A stretch of 64,000 bases of DNA from Xiphias gladius. Its lineage: Eukaryota; Chordata; Actinopteri; Istiophoriformes; Xiphiidae. Where the stretch lies: NCBI RefSeq assembly GCF_016859285.1, contig NC_053418.1, forward strand, positions 8,641,001-8,705,000. Reading direction: 5' to 3'. A program made the position numbers and the translations under genes. Below are positions 12,001 to 27,000 of this stretch, piece by piece; positions within the stretch are counted from its first letter, which is position 1, and each line of letters begins with the position of its first letter. The notes beneath the pieces were generated by a model that was given only the letters and a program-made list of their open reading frames with translations, did not search any database and had not been told where the DNA came from.

Positions 12001-15000
12001 ATTCACATTTCTGTTTTTTAGACTTTACATTTGTGCACAATTTTAGTGTAAGAGTATATAAAACGGCAATGCAAAAAAACAAAAACAAGAAGAAACCATA
12101 GCTTACATACTGTATGTGAAAATGTCAATACTGGATTCAAAGGACAAAAACAGAATAAGGAGGATATAATAGCCATCTTTCCGCTGTTATTCATACTCTT
12201 TTGCATTGAGGTGGTTGAAATTAATGCCTAATACTTGACGTGATTTATTCCAGACCATCAGAAAGTAGGCCAGCGCAAAAAGAGGAGGAGGAGGGGCCTC
12301 TGGGCGTACTAAATGCATATTCCTGAGCAACTGGAGCCCCTTCAAGCTCCTATCAAGGATCTGGTCCAATTCTTCAGGGAATTAGCAAACAAGCAATGGG
12401 AAGTCGGCGACAAAACACAGACGAACCTCCCAGCATGCAGGCAGCAGCCACCCAAGACTGAGGGCTTTCCAGGGTGCTCTCCTTTCAATACAAGAATTTT
12501 ACACATTTCAATGGCCATTACAACTTCAAAGAATCAAATTTTCATCATTGTCTGTCATCTGTCAGTTGATTTGTAGAGAGGGGGTCGTTTTGCATGAACT
12601 CAACACAAAAGCCCGCCTTTCCTTGGGCAAAGGAGCTTCCAATGGTATTTAAGCCTAGGAAATTACAGGTCCAATTGCTTAACTGCTGCTCGTTTCAGTG
12701 AAATATTTTTTGCGCAGCTAAGTCGCAAGCCCAGACTGAATTTTATCATAAAAAAGATCTGCACATTGAAAAGATTGTTAAAATGAAAGGGAAAAGACAA
12801 ACAAAAGGGGGAAAAACTTCACAAGTGCTTGGTAATTATTTCCGGCTGCCCTATCTACTTAACCTTAACAATTCCCTCTTGTCACAGAGAGGAGGAGAAC
12901 ATGTTCTCTTCACCAACTGGGGGTAATGGTGGACAGTTCATGACACAATCATACACAACACACAGAGAGAGGAACAAAATGAGATGCCCCCATTCTGGAG
13001 TCTCCTGCAGGTAGTCAAAAATATTTTAATATATTTCTTTTATTCTTTTCTTATTTTCAATGGGTAATGGTCAAAAGATCTGTACTCCTACAGTGAAAGG
13101 TAAGAGAGAAAAACTTTGTACAGAACTTCCTTGTACACAGTGAACCATAACACATTTGGAGTTGTGAATTGAGGGGGAAAAAAATCGTGTACAAATAATA
13201 CCTTTCGAGTTGAGGTAAATCAAATTTGCATGCAGAAACGCTTTGCAGTTCTGTGGTCTGGTGCGTTCTGGGGGATAGATGCATGAAAATCCCTCTCCGA
13301 GACACATTAGAAATGATACCCCTGGGATTAGCAGGCCAGACTATGGTTACGTGTATGTATGTTACATAAACCATAACTGACACATGAGGCCCATGTATGG
13401 TAAACTGGTGCAATAATTTGTCCAGATGTAGCAGACCTTAAATCACATCTTAGGCGTGGATGAGCACAAAAGGTCCTTCATGAATGAGGGAGGATGTGTC
13501 AAAACAAAAACTCTGCCAAATCACTGAAAACACACTGCTCATTATCTGGCATTGTTTGCAAAAATACGAGTCTAGACTTCTATGATACTTGCACGCATTA
13601 CACTGAAAGCTAGGAGGGTTATTGGCATAACAGACTCACCCACAATACCCAGATTCACAAAGGGAATGATTGTGGCTGGAATGTGGTGTGTTCCCAGGAA
13701 GACTAGAGAGGGCCATCACAAAAGGAAAACCCACACGGTGGGCACTTTTTCTTCTACCATGTACAGGAAGCAAAATGAGAACTATCAAGTTTGACACTAT
13801 TCACAGGGCCTTCACGGGGCCCTACAATACCTGGCTGGGCAGACAGAATGCAGGGCTTAAGAAAGGGGGGAAAAAGGCTGGCAAAGTCTCCGTCACGTGA
13901 AAGCGTGTCGATATTTCTGACACCTCCAGGCTAAGTGCCAAATAAAGAGCATAGGGGCTTGTCGCTGTGGGGCCGCTGGGCCCACCAGAATGCTGAAAGC
14001 TGGTACCCCTAATGCTCCAACAGAGACCTGGGATAGAAGATTTCTGTGCAAACACGAAAAAAATCTCAACGTACTTAAGTGTAAAACTGTAGGAAATAAC
14101 GAGATATCAAAAAGAAAGAAAAGTATAAAGGTTACAGTTTTCTTTGGGGGAGTTGAGTTGCAAAATGAGTCAAACTAAAAAAATTTGTGAAATGGACTGC
14201 TTTCAGATTAATTTGAATGAAACAGGTCTTTTCCATCCTGGTATCAATTTCTCTCCACTTAAGAATCTCCAGAATCTGGAAACCAGTAAGAGAGGTCTGA
14301 TTGCCATTTCATATCACTTCTTTCTTCAGTCTATAATCGGTTTCATGTGAGTCACCATTCAGAACCAAATCAGCGCTGTGTCGGGAAAAATTCAAGAGGC
14401 TGCATTGGAGGGTGCATGTTGCTTCAGGTACCAAGACAACAAAACACTCTCCTGGAAGTCCAGTTTGAGTAACAGTTCCATGAGTTCGAAGGTTTAGCAA
14501 ACACCAAAACACTGCGGAGTGGTTTATTACACGATGACATAGGGTTTTATGACTCACTTTGTCAATTCTTTTATCTTTCATTGCAAGGTTTGCAGAGTAA
14601 ACAGTAGAAATACAGTGTTCAGGTTCCAACGTAATACTGTATATGAGGAATGTGTGTTTGAATAAATGAGGAGGCTGCGTTTTTCCTCACGCGATGCTGT
14701 TGTCTTTCTGTACACAGCCTCTCTGTTTGGGAGAGGCATCATCAGTCAAAGAGTTTTTATTCCTGTAATATGACTTACGACAACTTGTATTTATTTCACT
14801 GGCTCTGGCACTGGAAAGTGGCAACTCTATTCTTAATGCCACCTACAAAGCTCTGATTGGCTCAGTTGTTTTTCCGACCATGGAAACAGCTGTAAATGAA
14901 CACAACAACCGACCTATTTGAACCGCTGAAAAAGTGGAGATGAGGGTGGCAGTTTGAAACCAGGCCCGAAGAAAGCATCTCCTTCTGTTCCTGTATGTGT

Positions 15001-18000
15001 TCGACAATGGACTTACTCTTAAACTGTCTTCCAGCCCCTACTGTTCCCATATCATTTAGCACATCTTGTCAGTTTCGATGATTTGCAGGTGAATGTCCCC
15101 TATGCCTGCAGTTCATTTCCCACAGTTTTTACAGTGAAATATTGAACCCATTTTTGCCTGCACAGTGATACAAAATATGGTCTACATATTCTTTCTGATA
15201 TCATTTACAGATCTTGTCCAAATGCAAGAAAAGTTTAAGAATTTTTGTGGTATGTCATGCATTTCTGTAAAAGGAATTATCTGTGCCAAGGGAATAAATG
15301 TAATTTACCATAAAAAAAATGGTTTGCCAATAGGAAAGTATCACTAAAAAATGAAAATCAGACATTACTTTTGGATGCATCTTTGAGAAAATGGCCAGGT
15401 AATGCAATACAATCCATATAATTTTTTTTAAGCATGGGGAGCTTTGAATGGTGCTTCATACTGGGACTTGGAGCATCATGGGGTATGGCAAAATGTAGAC
15501 AAGGACTTGAAAAGAGGTGAGTATAAGGACCTTGCCTTTGGAACACATTACTGTTCATTCACTTAGTGAACTGAATCTTTTTCACTCAATCACTTGATAC
15601 TCTCTTTGTGCTCATTTAGAAAAAGAGGACTATTTTAAACCTAAAAGAAACAATAAATGGGAACTCACATCTGTTCTTACAATGATTCTGGCTCAATTAT
15701 TAGTTGTAAAAATGATCAACTCTCTGATAAAGTAGAGAACGAAGACTTTGTGAAACAGAGAAAACATGAAATTAATGTATCGACACTAGCTGTGGAATCA
15801 ACACTTACTTTGCACCAATGATTTTAATAAATAACCACTCATAATCAGACAAGTACTTAAACAAATATTTGATCAGGAGAGAGTTAATTGTCACCAATTT
15901 TAATAAATGATTAGGGCTACTGCTAAGATTTTCTTGATTATCGTTTTGTTTATAACATTTCACAAAATAGGTAGAAAAATTGTCACATTTAAGAAGCTGA
16001 AACCAGCATACTTTTGGCATTTTTGCTTGAAAAGGGACTGAAATTAATTGATTATCAAAGTAGTTTCTGTTTAATTGATTGTCGATCAAGTAACTGATTA
16101 TTTCACTAATCATTTCAGCCCTATAAATATTAATTATTTAAGTCAATTGTTGTAATAATTCTTTATGAATCAAAAAAACAAAACATTCAGTGGTTCTGGC
16201 TTCGCAAATGAGACGATATTCTGCTTTTCTTTGTTTATATAATTATGAACTGAATGTCTTTGGGTTCTGGACTGTTGGCTAGACAGAACAAGACATTTTA
16301 AGACGTTACCATTGGCTAAAGGCCATGTTTCACTATTTTCTGACATTTTATAGACAAACTAAACAATCGATTTAAAAACAAAAAAAAAAAACAGATTAGG
16401 CATAATGAGTCTTCTAAACCTAGAAAAATAGTCCAGATACAGGGTCACATCGTCTAAACACAGTATTTTTTAAGACTTGTTAGGGTTTACAAATCTAAAC
16501 TGAGGTACCGAGTGCATTTTCCTGTTAGTACAGTAACCAAATAGACAAACAAATAAACAAACAAAGGATATCTGTGCATGACTGACTCAGACAAAACACT
16601 TCTAGCGTCACTACCAGCTCGTTATGGGTAATGGTGGACACCGTGTCAGCCATGACAGAAGTACCTTCCAGCCTATCATAGCACGAACACCCCTATGCAA
16701 AAACTGCAGCCCGGCAGCCAGGATGGGTCATAAGGTCAGCCAAGCTGAATCATGTTGAGTCAGCATGTGGTGAAAGCCCAAACACTTCACCCTTAACCCC
16801 CCACTGTCCAGCCCACACCCAGACCAAGAGCCTCACTCATCAGCCTCCGCCGGTTCCCACCTTCAGACATCTTTGAAGTGGAAAAAGCGTGCCAATTACT
16901 GATTGGACATCGGGGGCGTCTCTAATAGAAACAAATATTATGTTGCTTGCTCATGTGTGGGAGTGGTTCAACTCTGGAGAACAAGAAGCAGCTGGTGTGA
17001 GGGTCATCTCGAATCTCACATTACACATACCAGTGAGGATCAGAAAGAGAGGGTAGGAGGAGGAGGTCATTTATGAATATGTTGGATGCAGACACATTTG
17101 TTTGTTTGTGTGTTGTACAGCATCTCAAAGACTCCACTTCAAATGTCTTTTTATCAGTAAAATGCTTTATAAATAACCCAAAATGATGATCATTTATCAA
17201 GCAAAAATGCTCAACATTTTAGTTTTCAGCTTGTCAAATTCGAGGATGTGCTGCTCTTTTTGGTTTCATATTATTCTTAAATGAATATCTTTGAGTTTAT
17301 GGACAAAGAAATATCCCCTTAAGACATCCCCTTAAGCTCTGGGAACTTGACATTTTATAATCTAAACGATTAATTGAACAAAAAGGTTGATTATTTGATA
17401 ATGAAAATAAATCAGTTGCAGCCTTGAAACAATGCAACAATTTAGCAGTGCACATTAAGGCGGTATTTAACGATTGTTTTCATTATCCATTAATCTACCA
17501 ATTTTCTTAATTAGTTGATCAATCATTTGGTTCATAGAATGTCAGCAAATAGCCAAATGGGACCATTACAAGTTCCCAGATCCCATTATGACGTTATAAG
17601 ATGTCTCGTTCAAACCATTTGAATATTTATTTTTGTGCATTATGTCCATAAGCGGGCAAACCAATACAACGGGAGACTTAACTACTTGGGTGCATATTTT
17701 CGAGATGAGCCCTCAAGTTGCTAGTGCTGGAACAGCAGGCTAACTGTAGCTTACAGAAGATTGTGTACAACTTCACTAAAGGTTCCACAATTTTGCCATC
17801 TACTGACCAAAATCCGAAGTATTTCCAGACGGGCCTTTTTAGTGCAAATGACTCTCTCTGCGACCGAGTTTGGTTGTGAACTCTCTGCCATCATTACCAC
17901 ACGATTGTTGTTGAATTATATTATTCGCTCATTTCAGCTTGACCTACATTTCATTTTCAATCAGTCAAAGTGACATTGCATGACTCGTGTCCGTAATGTA

Positions 18001-21000
18001 GTGCGTTCAGTGCATTCCAACACAAATTCTGTTAGAAATTGTTACCTTTTTGTTTTTACGATATTACAGTAAACAGAAAGGAGAGACAAAAAGCATTAGA
18101 AAACCAGACTTATGATAGTGTAAGACACCAAAACTAGCTCATCGTATTAGAAAAAAGAGCTTCTTGCTTACAACCAATGAATAAATGGAAGTGCAGGCAA
18201 ACAGAAGTAGCAAATCTTTTTTTATCCGGTCTGCAAACACAACACTTTGCAGCTAGACACTTCCTAAAAGTACTCAGCACTGACAGGGCTGAGAAGTCCT
18301 CTTAAGAGGCTTAGTCTCTTTGGAAGAGAGTGTTAATGAATGAAATACTATTTAGTGGATGATACATAATAAAGCCTCTTGTCTGGCACTCTTCAAAGAC
18401 CAACATCCTCTGACCCACTACTCCAAACTTGAGCTGAGATTTTTTGCATAAGCGCGCCGTATGAAAGGGCAACCAGACAAAACAGACACTTAAGTTGTCT
18501 ATGTGCGAAGGAGGGAGGAAGGGTGAGACAGGAGGAAGAGAGGGAGAGGAAGGGGGGTGGGGTGGTGAATGTGGTCTGCTCCACTGTAGGTCACTCTGTG
18601 TCCGAGGCTAGACAGGCTTAGAGAATATACACCCCTGTACTGCGAACTTAAACTGCTTGTGCTAAATTTATCCTCATAGTTGCAATAGCTGGATTTTTAC
18701 TGTATTGTTGTGTCTTCATTGTCCTACACACTGATTTTGTTGCAATTTAAAAATTGCGAAAGCAAATACCTGTTTAAGGTTGCAGTAGCTGAGAGCACTT
18801 GGCCCAAAGACACTCTCAAAACACATTTAATTCTGCAGAAATTGAGTTCACAAATGACACTAAGCAAACTGGCATGTCAATTTGAATAGCCCTAACGGTG
18901 CACTTAGAGGATCCTGTGTTAACCAGCTTCCTCTGAGTGATTTCTGTATCAGGGAATCTTCTGATATCTTTGCATGATAATTCTTGACTGACAGATTCAG
19001 GATCTTTCACTCTGATTTCAATTTAGGTCTTTTAAAACAAACAACCTGCCTTTAGACTGAACTCCCTTACCGCAATCAAACCCCACGTCTTTTGTCCAGA
19101 TATGATGTTACTTGCCAAGCAAGCGCTGGGCTCTAAATTAGCAAGAAACCAAAGATTTCAGATTAGCAAACTCATGTCAAGCATCAAATGGGCCTACCAA
19201 TTTAATACTCTTTTCCTCTTCTCGGCTTCCTCCAGCTTTGCCCCTCAATTCCCTGCACTCTAATAACTGTCCTCTTCTGTCTCATAAAACCCTAGTGCCT
19301 TTAGAGAACTCTATAACAAGGCTTCACGAGCGCTTTAAGACTATGGTGTTGTCTTTATGTAGAGAGAGGGAGCACACTTGGCCATGGCTGAAGCAGGTGT
19401 AGACACTGAGACACAAAGGCATAAGTGTAGGATGTTTTATTATTGCATATTGAAGCAGCTGCTTAGCTATAACTGCAGTTGTTTCTGCAAGGGGCCAGAG
19501 AGTAAAGCAAAAGGCCTGACTCTAATCGAGGGAGGTCGCAAACATTACGTGTAAAGCTGTGTATCAGTGGCCAGCCAGCCGGACCCTGGGAGCTGCCCAG
19601 CATGCTTAATCAAACAGTAATTACCAACAAAAGCAGGTCGGCATGGGGACTCCAGGGAACAGCTTTGGGCACTGGATCTCCATCACGCAGGTCTTTTTAT
19701 TTGGCTTTTATTCTGAAATTCAGACAATGCCTTCAAAGATTTGCTCATAAAAATCTCAATCTTTAAGAAGGTTTTTCATTTTTTTGAGCTTTTAAGTTCC
19801 AGGAAAGAAATGAAAACTGTCAAGGCCAGTGTCCACAATAGGGCTGCAATAAACAATTGTTTTCATTTTTTAATCTTCTGATTACAGTCTCGATAATCAA
19901 TAAATTGGTCAATAAAATTTCAGAATTTTTTTTTTAAAATGTCCATCTAATTTCCTAATTTCCTAATGTGACATCATCACCACTACGAGTCGAAAACCCA
20001 AAGATAATCAATTTACTATCACATTGGACAAACAAAACCAGGAAATAGAAATAAGAACTAGTGAAATATTTGGCATTCTTGCTTGAAAAATAACTTTAAA
20101 CCTGAAATAACTGATTTCTGTGCCCACTTGGGGGCAGTGGAAACATCTTTTTAGCTCTAGTTTCTGTCTCCACTAACTCCTGCAGAAAATCCGTCACTTA
20201 AGCTGATAAACGCTCTACTATGGTCAGCAGCTAGTCACTAACTTTGTCTGTCTACTGTTCTGTGCCGAGCAGGTAGCATACAGTGAGTTTATTAGAGCTT
20301 TTTTGCTGGAAACAACGCTGATTAGAGCAGCGAGAGTGAACTGAAACACTAAAGTTGCAGGTCAGAAAACCAAAACAATGAGCTGAAAGATGCTATAAAG
20401 CTCAGAAATGCAGACTCAGGTGATAGTTCTCTGTGGGTTCACTATTACAAGCAATGTCTAAAGTAATTTGATCCATTGTTGCTATAAAAACATTGATTAT
20501 AGCCTTTTAATGCCTAATCAACCATCCAAACAGTTACCCATTATGGTTCTGTCTGCAGCATGCAGTAAAATTGTTCACAAATGCCATTAAATGTACTCTT
20601 CACTGGATTAGTTCATATTTTTAACCTGCAGGAGGTTCTTGCCCGTCATAGCCTAAATTTGACTGTAATAGAGATGGCCAAAATGAAACTGTAGAGACTT
20701 AAGTTACTGTAAGGTTTGCATTTTTTGGACAGACAAGAACTAAGGACAAGATAATGAGTGTCACACAAATATTTTCAGACAGAGTTTTTGGAGTGACTTC
20801 AAAATATCATTTGCCCAGGCCAAAATGCAACCTCATCTAAACGAAGTTATTCAGAAATGTTCACTACACAACTAGTGGCACACCACTTTCTCCTCAGGCT
20901 GCTTGAGAGAGACAGCGTGCGAACCTGGCATAACCTCTCAGTGGATCGAGACCTTTGTTTGATTGGTCTAACCAGAAAGCAATTCACACTTATTGACAGC

Positions 21001-24000
21001 CTGATGAATGACTAGCGTGCTGACATGCGCTGAATGCCCAAAAGGGAGAGTGCTCTCATTGCCCTCTTCCATGTGAGACAGAGACCACTGTACTGTAAAC
21101 AGCTGAGGCCTCTCTTTTTGGCCTGTCTGGGTAAGCATTAGAGTACTTCCCGCCGTCGCCAGCAACAGCAAGCCACAAAGGAACCTCTGTGGCCGACAAC
21201 ACTGAAGTGGCCACTGTCTTTTTCGTGAGTCTCAGGGTGTCTCACAAACTTTTTTCCATGCAAGCTTCTTTTCTTTCACCCCCTCCCCATTTTTTAGAGG
21301 CCCTTTTTTTCCTCTCCTCTGCTGTTCCTCTCAGTGGCCCCTACTGAGAGGACAGAGACAGACACTCCGCCCAGCCAAAGGTTTGTCTGCCAGTATGGTC
21401 AGCTTTGGTCTGGGACAAAAGCGCACTGACGCTGCCCACACACAGCAAACCCCCCCAAAACAAGTCCACAACAGACTCCCACATTCTCCCCAAACTCTCT
21501 CTTTCTCCGTTATCGTCTATCTCCTTCGTCTTTTAATGACAAAGCATTCACTTTAAAGATCCCTCTTTGTTTTGTACAGTTGGTACATTGCTAACCTTGG
21601 CCACTTCAAACGCACGCTATCACTGTTTAGACTGTGCTTTAGCACATAAGGAAAGAGGCACCAAGAACCCTGTCTGATTAAATCTAAAGTTAAATAAAGC
21701 TGTACTCATATTTTAGAAAAAATAATTATGAACAATGACTTCATAGTCACCTGTGAACTAGCTTTGATTACATATTTTCAAATGAAACCTGCTCTTCAAG
21801 TGCTTTTGGAGCTATGCTGTGTGCCCAGGCCTCACCAGTTGACAAGTGTAGTGACTGTTCACAGAAAGCCATGAAAGAAAACCACAGATGAAGTCTCCAA
21901 CTGCTAGGTATGCGGAGAAAAATGCATAACTTTAGCTTTATAGGGATTCTATCATTCAGTGCATTTGCATTCACTTCATCGGGTTACAGTTTGGTCTCTC
22001 CAGTTACTTTCATAAACATCATGTATGTGAGAAACTAAAAAACCAAGTCTCTGTAATTGGGGTAGCGGATTGGAAAAGCTATTATTTTTCCAGCAAAATT
22101 TTCCTGGAGAAAGACGATTTCTTGGCAATGTATACAAGTAAACTGTAGGGTTGCACCTAACAATAATTTTCACTATCAATTATCATCAATTAATCATTTA
22201 ATGTACAAAATGTCACAAAAATGTGATAAAAATGCCCTGCAGCCGCCAGGTTTTGACGAGGACGAAAAATGCATGGAGTAAAAATTTGACATTTATGGTT
22301 CTGCAGCATCAATTTTGGTATGTTTTTTTGTCCGTTTTCTTTCCCCTCAATTGTGAGTCCACCAATGCTATAGGAGTACAACGCTAAATCAGTAGAGTAT
22401 TCTTTTGATCGTATTTACATCATTAAGGAGTATATACTGTACTAAAGATCAGTTACAATACTAAGATGAAGAGAACAAATAATTCTGGACAAAATCATTC
22501 TGTTGGGTGTAAGTTACCAGCTGAACTAAATAACAAGAGCACCAAATGCAAGTTTAAGCTAAGAAAAGAAAAAGATGCCAATGGAGACAATGGAGCACAG
22601 ACAACTAACTCCAACCTGTGCGCTCTAATTTAAAAGTGACAATGTGGACACTTTCTGGACTTCAGGAAGTAGAGGATAAAAACTGAGTTGGACAAGACCT
22701 GTACAATATGGAAGATAGGTCATGTCAATAGAGGCAATGCAATTAACATGCCAATCAACCTGCTGTTGTTGATGACAAAAAAAGAACCCTTGGGCAAGTG
22801 TCAAAGCGTCCACACCTCAGAATGAGTGAATTAAGTCTCTAGTGTTATGGTGAATGATGAGTGCCAGTATTCAGTCACTGAAGCCCTGGATTTAGGCTCA
22901 GTGTTGTACACATTGGAGCTACAATACAGCAAACATTTGCCAAGGGCGAAACGTCACTACATTAACAATACCCTCACTCTTACTATTACATTGGTGGATA
23001 TTAGTAAGGCCATAGAGTTATGAAAACAATACAGAGATCAAATACTTAGATACATCAAGATCCATAGAAAATCATTCTGTAATAGACTCACTGCCCCCTA
23101 AGTCAAAATAAAATCAGATTTTCAGGTACCTAAAGATTCTCACCCTTATCCCCATTTTCCTCTATTCTTTGCTAATGGTCACTGTCTCTTGAGTACATAG
23201 TTAGTAGATATAACTAACCAGATATAACTAACTGTGAGTTGGAAATGTGTAAGTAACATCAACTGATTTATTAATACTGTTGCTCCACAAGAATCTAACT
23301 GAAAAAAATAAGCCAAAAGAAGAATGTTACACGAGGTTATAATGTTCAGTTTTTGTTGAAAATGTTTGAGGTGCTGATCAAACTGCATGGTTATTTTAAA
23401 GACTGTAGTTTGTGGTACTGTTAAATAATATTGCATTATACTAGGAGGTGTTTTTAATATGTAGTGTATCCTCATTGATATAAATGGGGTGGGGAAAAAA
23501 AAAAAAACACCATTGAAACTGTGTTACTGTTGTAACCCAACTATATATTAATTAGTATATAACTTGTGGTTTGGGCCAGTGGAGACACCAGCATAAAATA
23601 TACAATATGGGTATACATTAATCAATGATCATAAAGCTTTTCTGTTGTTCCATACCCCAATGATGTTGGTTTTTGAATTTAAATTAAAGCTGATCCAATT
23701 TCAGTGGCATCAAACATCATTGTATTGTCAAGTTAAACTATTCTTCACCTAAACTCCATTTAGTAAACTATTTGGTAGTCTCAATAACTATTTTGTAATA
23801 ACTTGTAATCAAACGTTGGGAGGAGTGTGAAGAGAGGATTAATGGGGGCTTTGAGCACACACAGAACTACCAATGATAGCATGTGACATTACCATCATAT
23901 TGATACAAAAGCCTACTGTCTACTACAAACACTTTTTGGCAGCGAGTTAGGAGGGTGTTTTATCAATAAGAGAGTTTTTTTTCCAGTAAAGTAATTGGAG

Positions 24001-27000
24001 GACAGTAGATCAGACAAGCACCAATTCGTCTGTCACGTTGAACGGGGAGGGATCCTTACCAATTTCTCATCAACTGTAATAAGTTGCGTGTCTTGTCCTG
24101 GTTTCTCTGCCAGCCTCGATGTTGATGTGCTTGTAGACCTGAAAAGCATCAGATAGACATTACACGCAAAGCACAAACCGCCAAAGGCAGACAAGCAACA
24201 AAGAAGTAAATAACAAACAAGTTACTCTCTGCAAACCCTGACTATCTTGGAAGAAGCGATGGGGCAAGGATACAGTGAAAAAGAAGAGACAAGGAGTGAA
24301 TCCCCCCCCGCCACATATTAGTTCTGTCTGGTGAATCTCTGGCAGACTGTCGCTCTCATCCTAATGACAGGACGTGCTTAATGTTGGCTATGGTCAACTG
24401 TCAGGCGAGGACTGTGTAGCTCTTTGTGAATGTGCAGCCGTGTCCTGTCACAAAACAGTAATGTGCCATCATGGCTCAGCCAGGGAAGGGCTATTCCAGA
24501 TAATCACATTCCAGATAATGTCCAGATAATCAGAGTTTTATTTATTTGAAATGTATGATTTTTAGACATAGAATTTCTCATACTGTACCATATTTCTAAA
24601 ACATGGAGTAAAAAAAAAAAAAAAAAAAAAATATCAAGAACACAATTGTGACCATCACAACTATGGTTTCTGGTGTCAACATTCCAAATAAATGTAATCT
24701 AAAAAATTTTCTTTTCCTTAAGTCATCGCTTGAATGAATCCCTGCAGACTGCACTCACTGCAGAAAAATATATAATAAATCCAACTGTATCTGATGAAGG
24801 GTGGATAACTAAAACGTTGTGCAATTAATTTCTGTGCTCAAACGACTTGTTCATCAACAGATCAGTTAATCAAAAATTCGTAGATTCTAATTCTGATAAC
24901 TGAATGCTAGTTTTAGTCATTTACCAAGTTTTACTTAAGAGTAAAAATCCCAAATATTTGTTTGTTTCAGCTTCATAATTGAGAGCGGTTGACTACTTTT
25001 GCCGATTCATGGTATTATTAATTAAATGGCTGGAGGGTTTGCCTGGTGATTACATCACTGATGAAGCATATGTTTACTCAAAAGGTCAAAAAGTAGTTCA
25101 TTAATCAATAATGAATAGTTTTTAGTTCAAGCCTCGAGTAACATTTTTTACTCTTCAAATGAGGATCATGTGCAACAGTCTGCTAATTCTTAAACTATCC
25201 ATCTAACTTTTCCCCTATTGTGCTAAAGGATTTTTGTTTCATAAGCGAACAAACTGTCGAAGCAATTAAAGACGTCGATTTCTTATCATCAATATCTTTA
25301 TCAACTCACATTTAGGCCAGGAAGTTAACTGCTGATTTCGCAAGTGAATTTTCACTTGAACACCACCATATATCTCTTGGTTAAGCAATGCAGCCAAACC
25401 TGTTATCTATTATTTAATAATTTCATCTTGTGCATGTTGAGGCCAACGTCTAATTATAAAAGCATAAAAGAAAAGCCAAAACAAAAAAACCATAACTAAC
25501 TGAGTGTGAAAAACTTTTGGCCACCCTTCCTTAATAATCACTATTTGAAGAACCTCTTTACCTGACAAATCCAAGTTTGACTCAAAATGTTGTATTCCTT
25601 TGTATAGGTAATTCAACAGTGTCAAGAGTCCTTGGTAGGCAAAAATCTCTACATAGATCATAATCCATGAAGGTTAATCGTGTCATCTGACATGATCTGA
25701 CTGCTTGTCCATTAATGACTATTTTGAGACGCTGGAACAAGCAAATGTATGGCATTCTTACTTGAAAAACAAATTAAATGATTAAGTTATTATCAACATT
25801 TAATCAAAATATTATTAAAAAAGAAATACATTTTCTTTTGATTGACTAATCGATTAATCAACTAATCCTTGCAGCGCAATATAATGGTATTAAATATTAC
25901 AGAGTATATCTCCCAGCTCTATGTCCAGAGCTGGGAGATGCACTTTCCTATTCTGTATATACTAAAAGCAAAGACCTTTCTTGTCACCAGCCTATGACTA
26001 CAGCTGTTTTTTAGGTGGCCAGTCTAAATATTGATTAAATAACGTCCATCTCTGCCTGCCACCAATGTTTGTAAGAAAAAAAGATCAGATGGGACCTGAT
26101 GGTTGAACAGTGGGGGTAAACGTTTTGGAGCAGCACAGGGAACGGGCCAAGAGAGAGGCCGATCAGAGATCAACAAATTTGTGGAAGAAAAGAGGCAGGA
26201 AATATAAGAGAAAAAAATATATGGTGTCTAACCGTTAAACGCATCTCGCTGAAGTATTTTTATTTTTGCAGCAGTGTGCAGCTGACATAATATAATGGGT
26301 TTGATGACTAAGAATAAGCTAATCTCAAGTGCTCATGCACATAACGATTAACACAGAAAAAAGCTAAATATGTCCATTAATTTCCAATAGCTTACATGAA
26401 ACTAACCCTAACACATAATACAGAGGCGTGTGTGTTACTGCAAGAAATTCACTGTGTCTAAACATATAAGCGTGTTTGTTATTTTGATATTAGTTGTTAG
26501 CTTCCCTGCAGCCATCAGTTGTTGTTTTTTTTCTGGTGGGGGTCTATTATTAAATAAAGTTCCCCGCCTGGCCGGATATTAGTAATGGTATGCAGCACAT
26601 GTGTGGAGCAGTGAGCAACGTTTAGCTGCGTTAGCTCTTAAACTGATTTCTATGGAGACTAGCTAGACCTAGTAATAGCCGGCTAGCTGGCTAGCCGAAT
26701 GCTGTAAGGACATGGGATAACATTGACGGTAACTAATAGCGTAGTCCATTTAAATATGAGAGCAAGCACGTAGTTAAGTGTGAAAACTCACATCCCGTGT
26801 CCAATAAAGAGCAAAAGCTTTTAACGTGCTTTATTTAAGTGCTTTATGCTTTAACGCTAGTTAGCTTACAATCACTTTTTAGCCGCTGGCATGCCAGACA
26901 CACGGCCTCTTGCTTCTTCTATAGTCGACTTGGAGTGATAAATTTAACACAACATGACTCAGAGTAACACGCAGGCATAAAAACTAATAAGTAATCAATA

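Larger units (their letters stand above)
10738..24059 (-). other. ndufs4: ndufs4 intron 2 (13.3 kb)
   Basis: Bounded by a GT donor after exon 2 and a TAG acceptor before exon 3. No exon-like reading frame with splice sites was recognised inside. It holds hAT-like MITE copies (about 10.9, 15.9, 17.2, 17.5, 19.8 and 22.1 kb), a second interspersed repeat (about 20.12-20.45 kb) and long stretches of apparently unique sequence, for example 12.3-15.8 kb and 19.0-19.8 kb. Part of the unique sequence (19,560-19,650) has the look of a conserved non-coding element. That is a guess from composition only. Confidence 0.85.
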
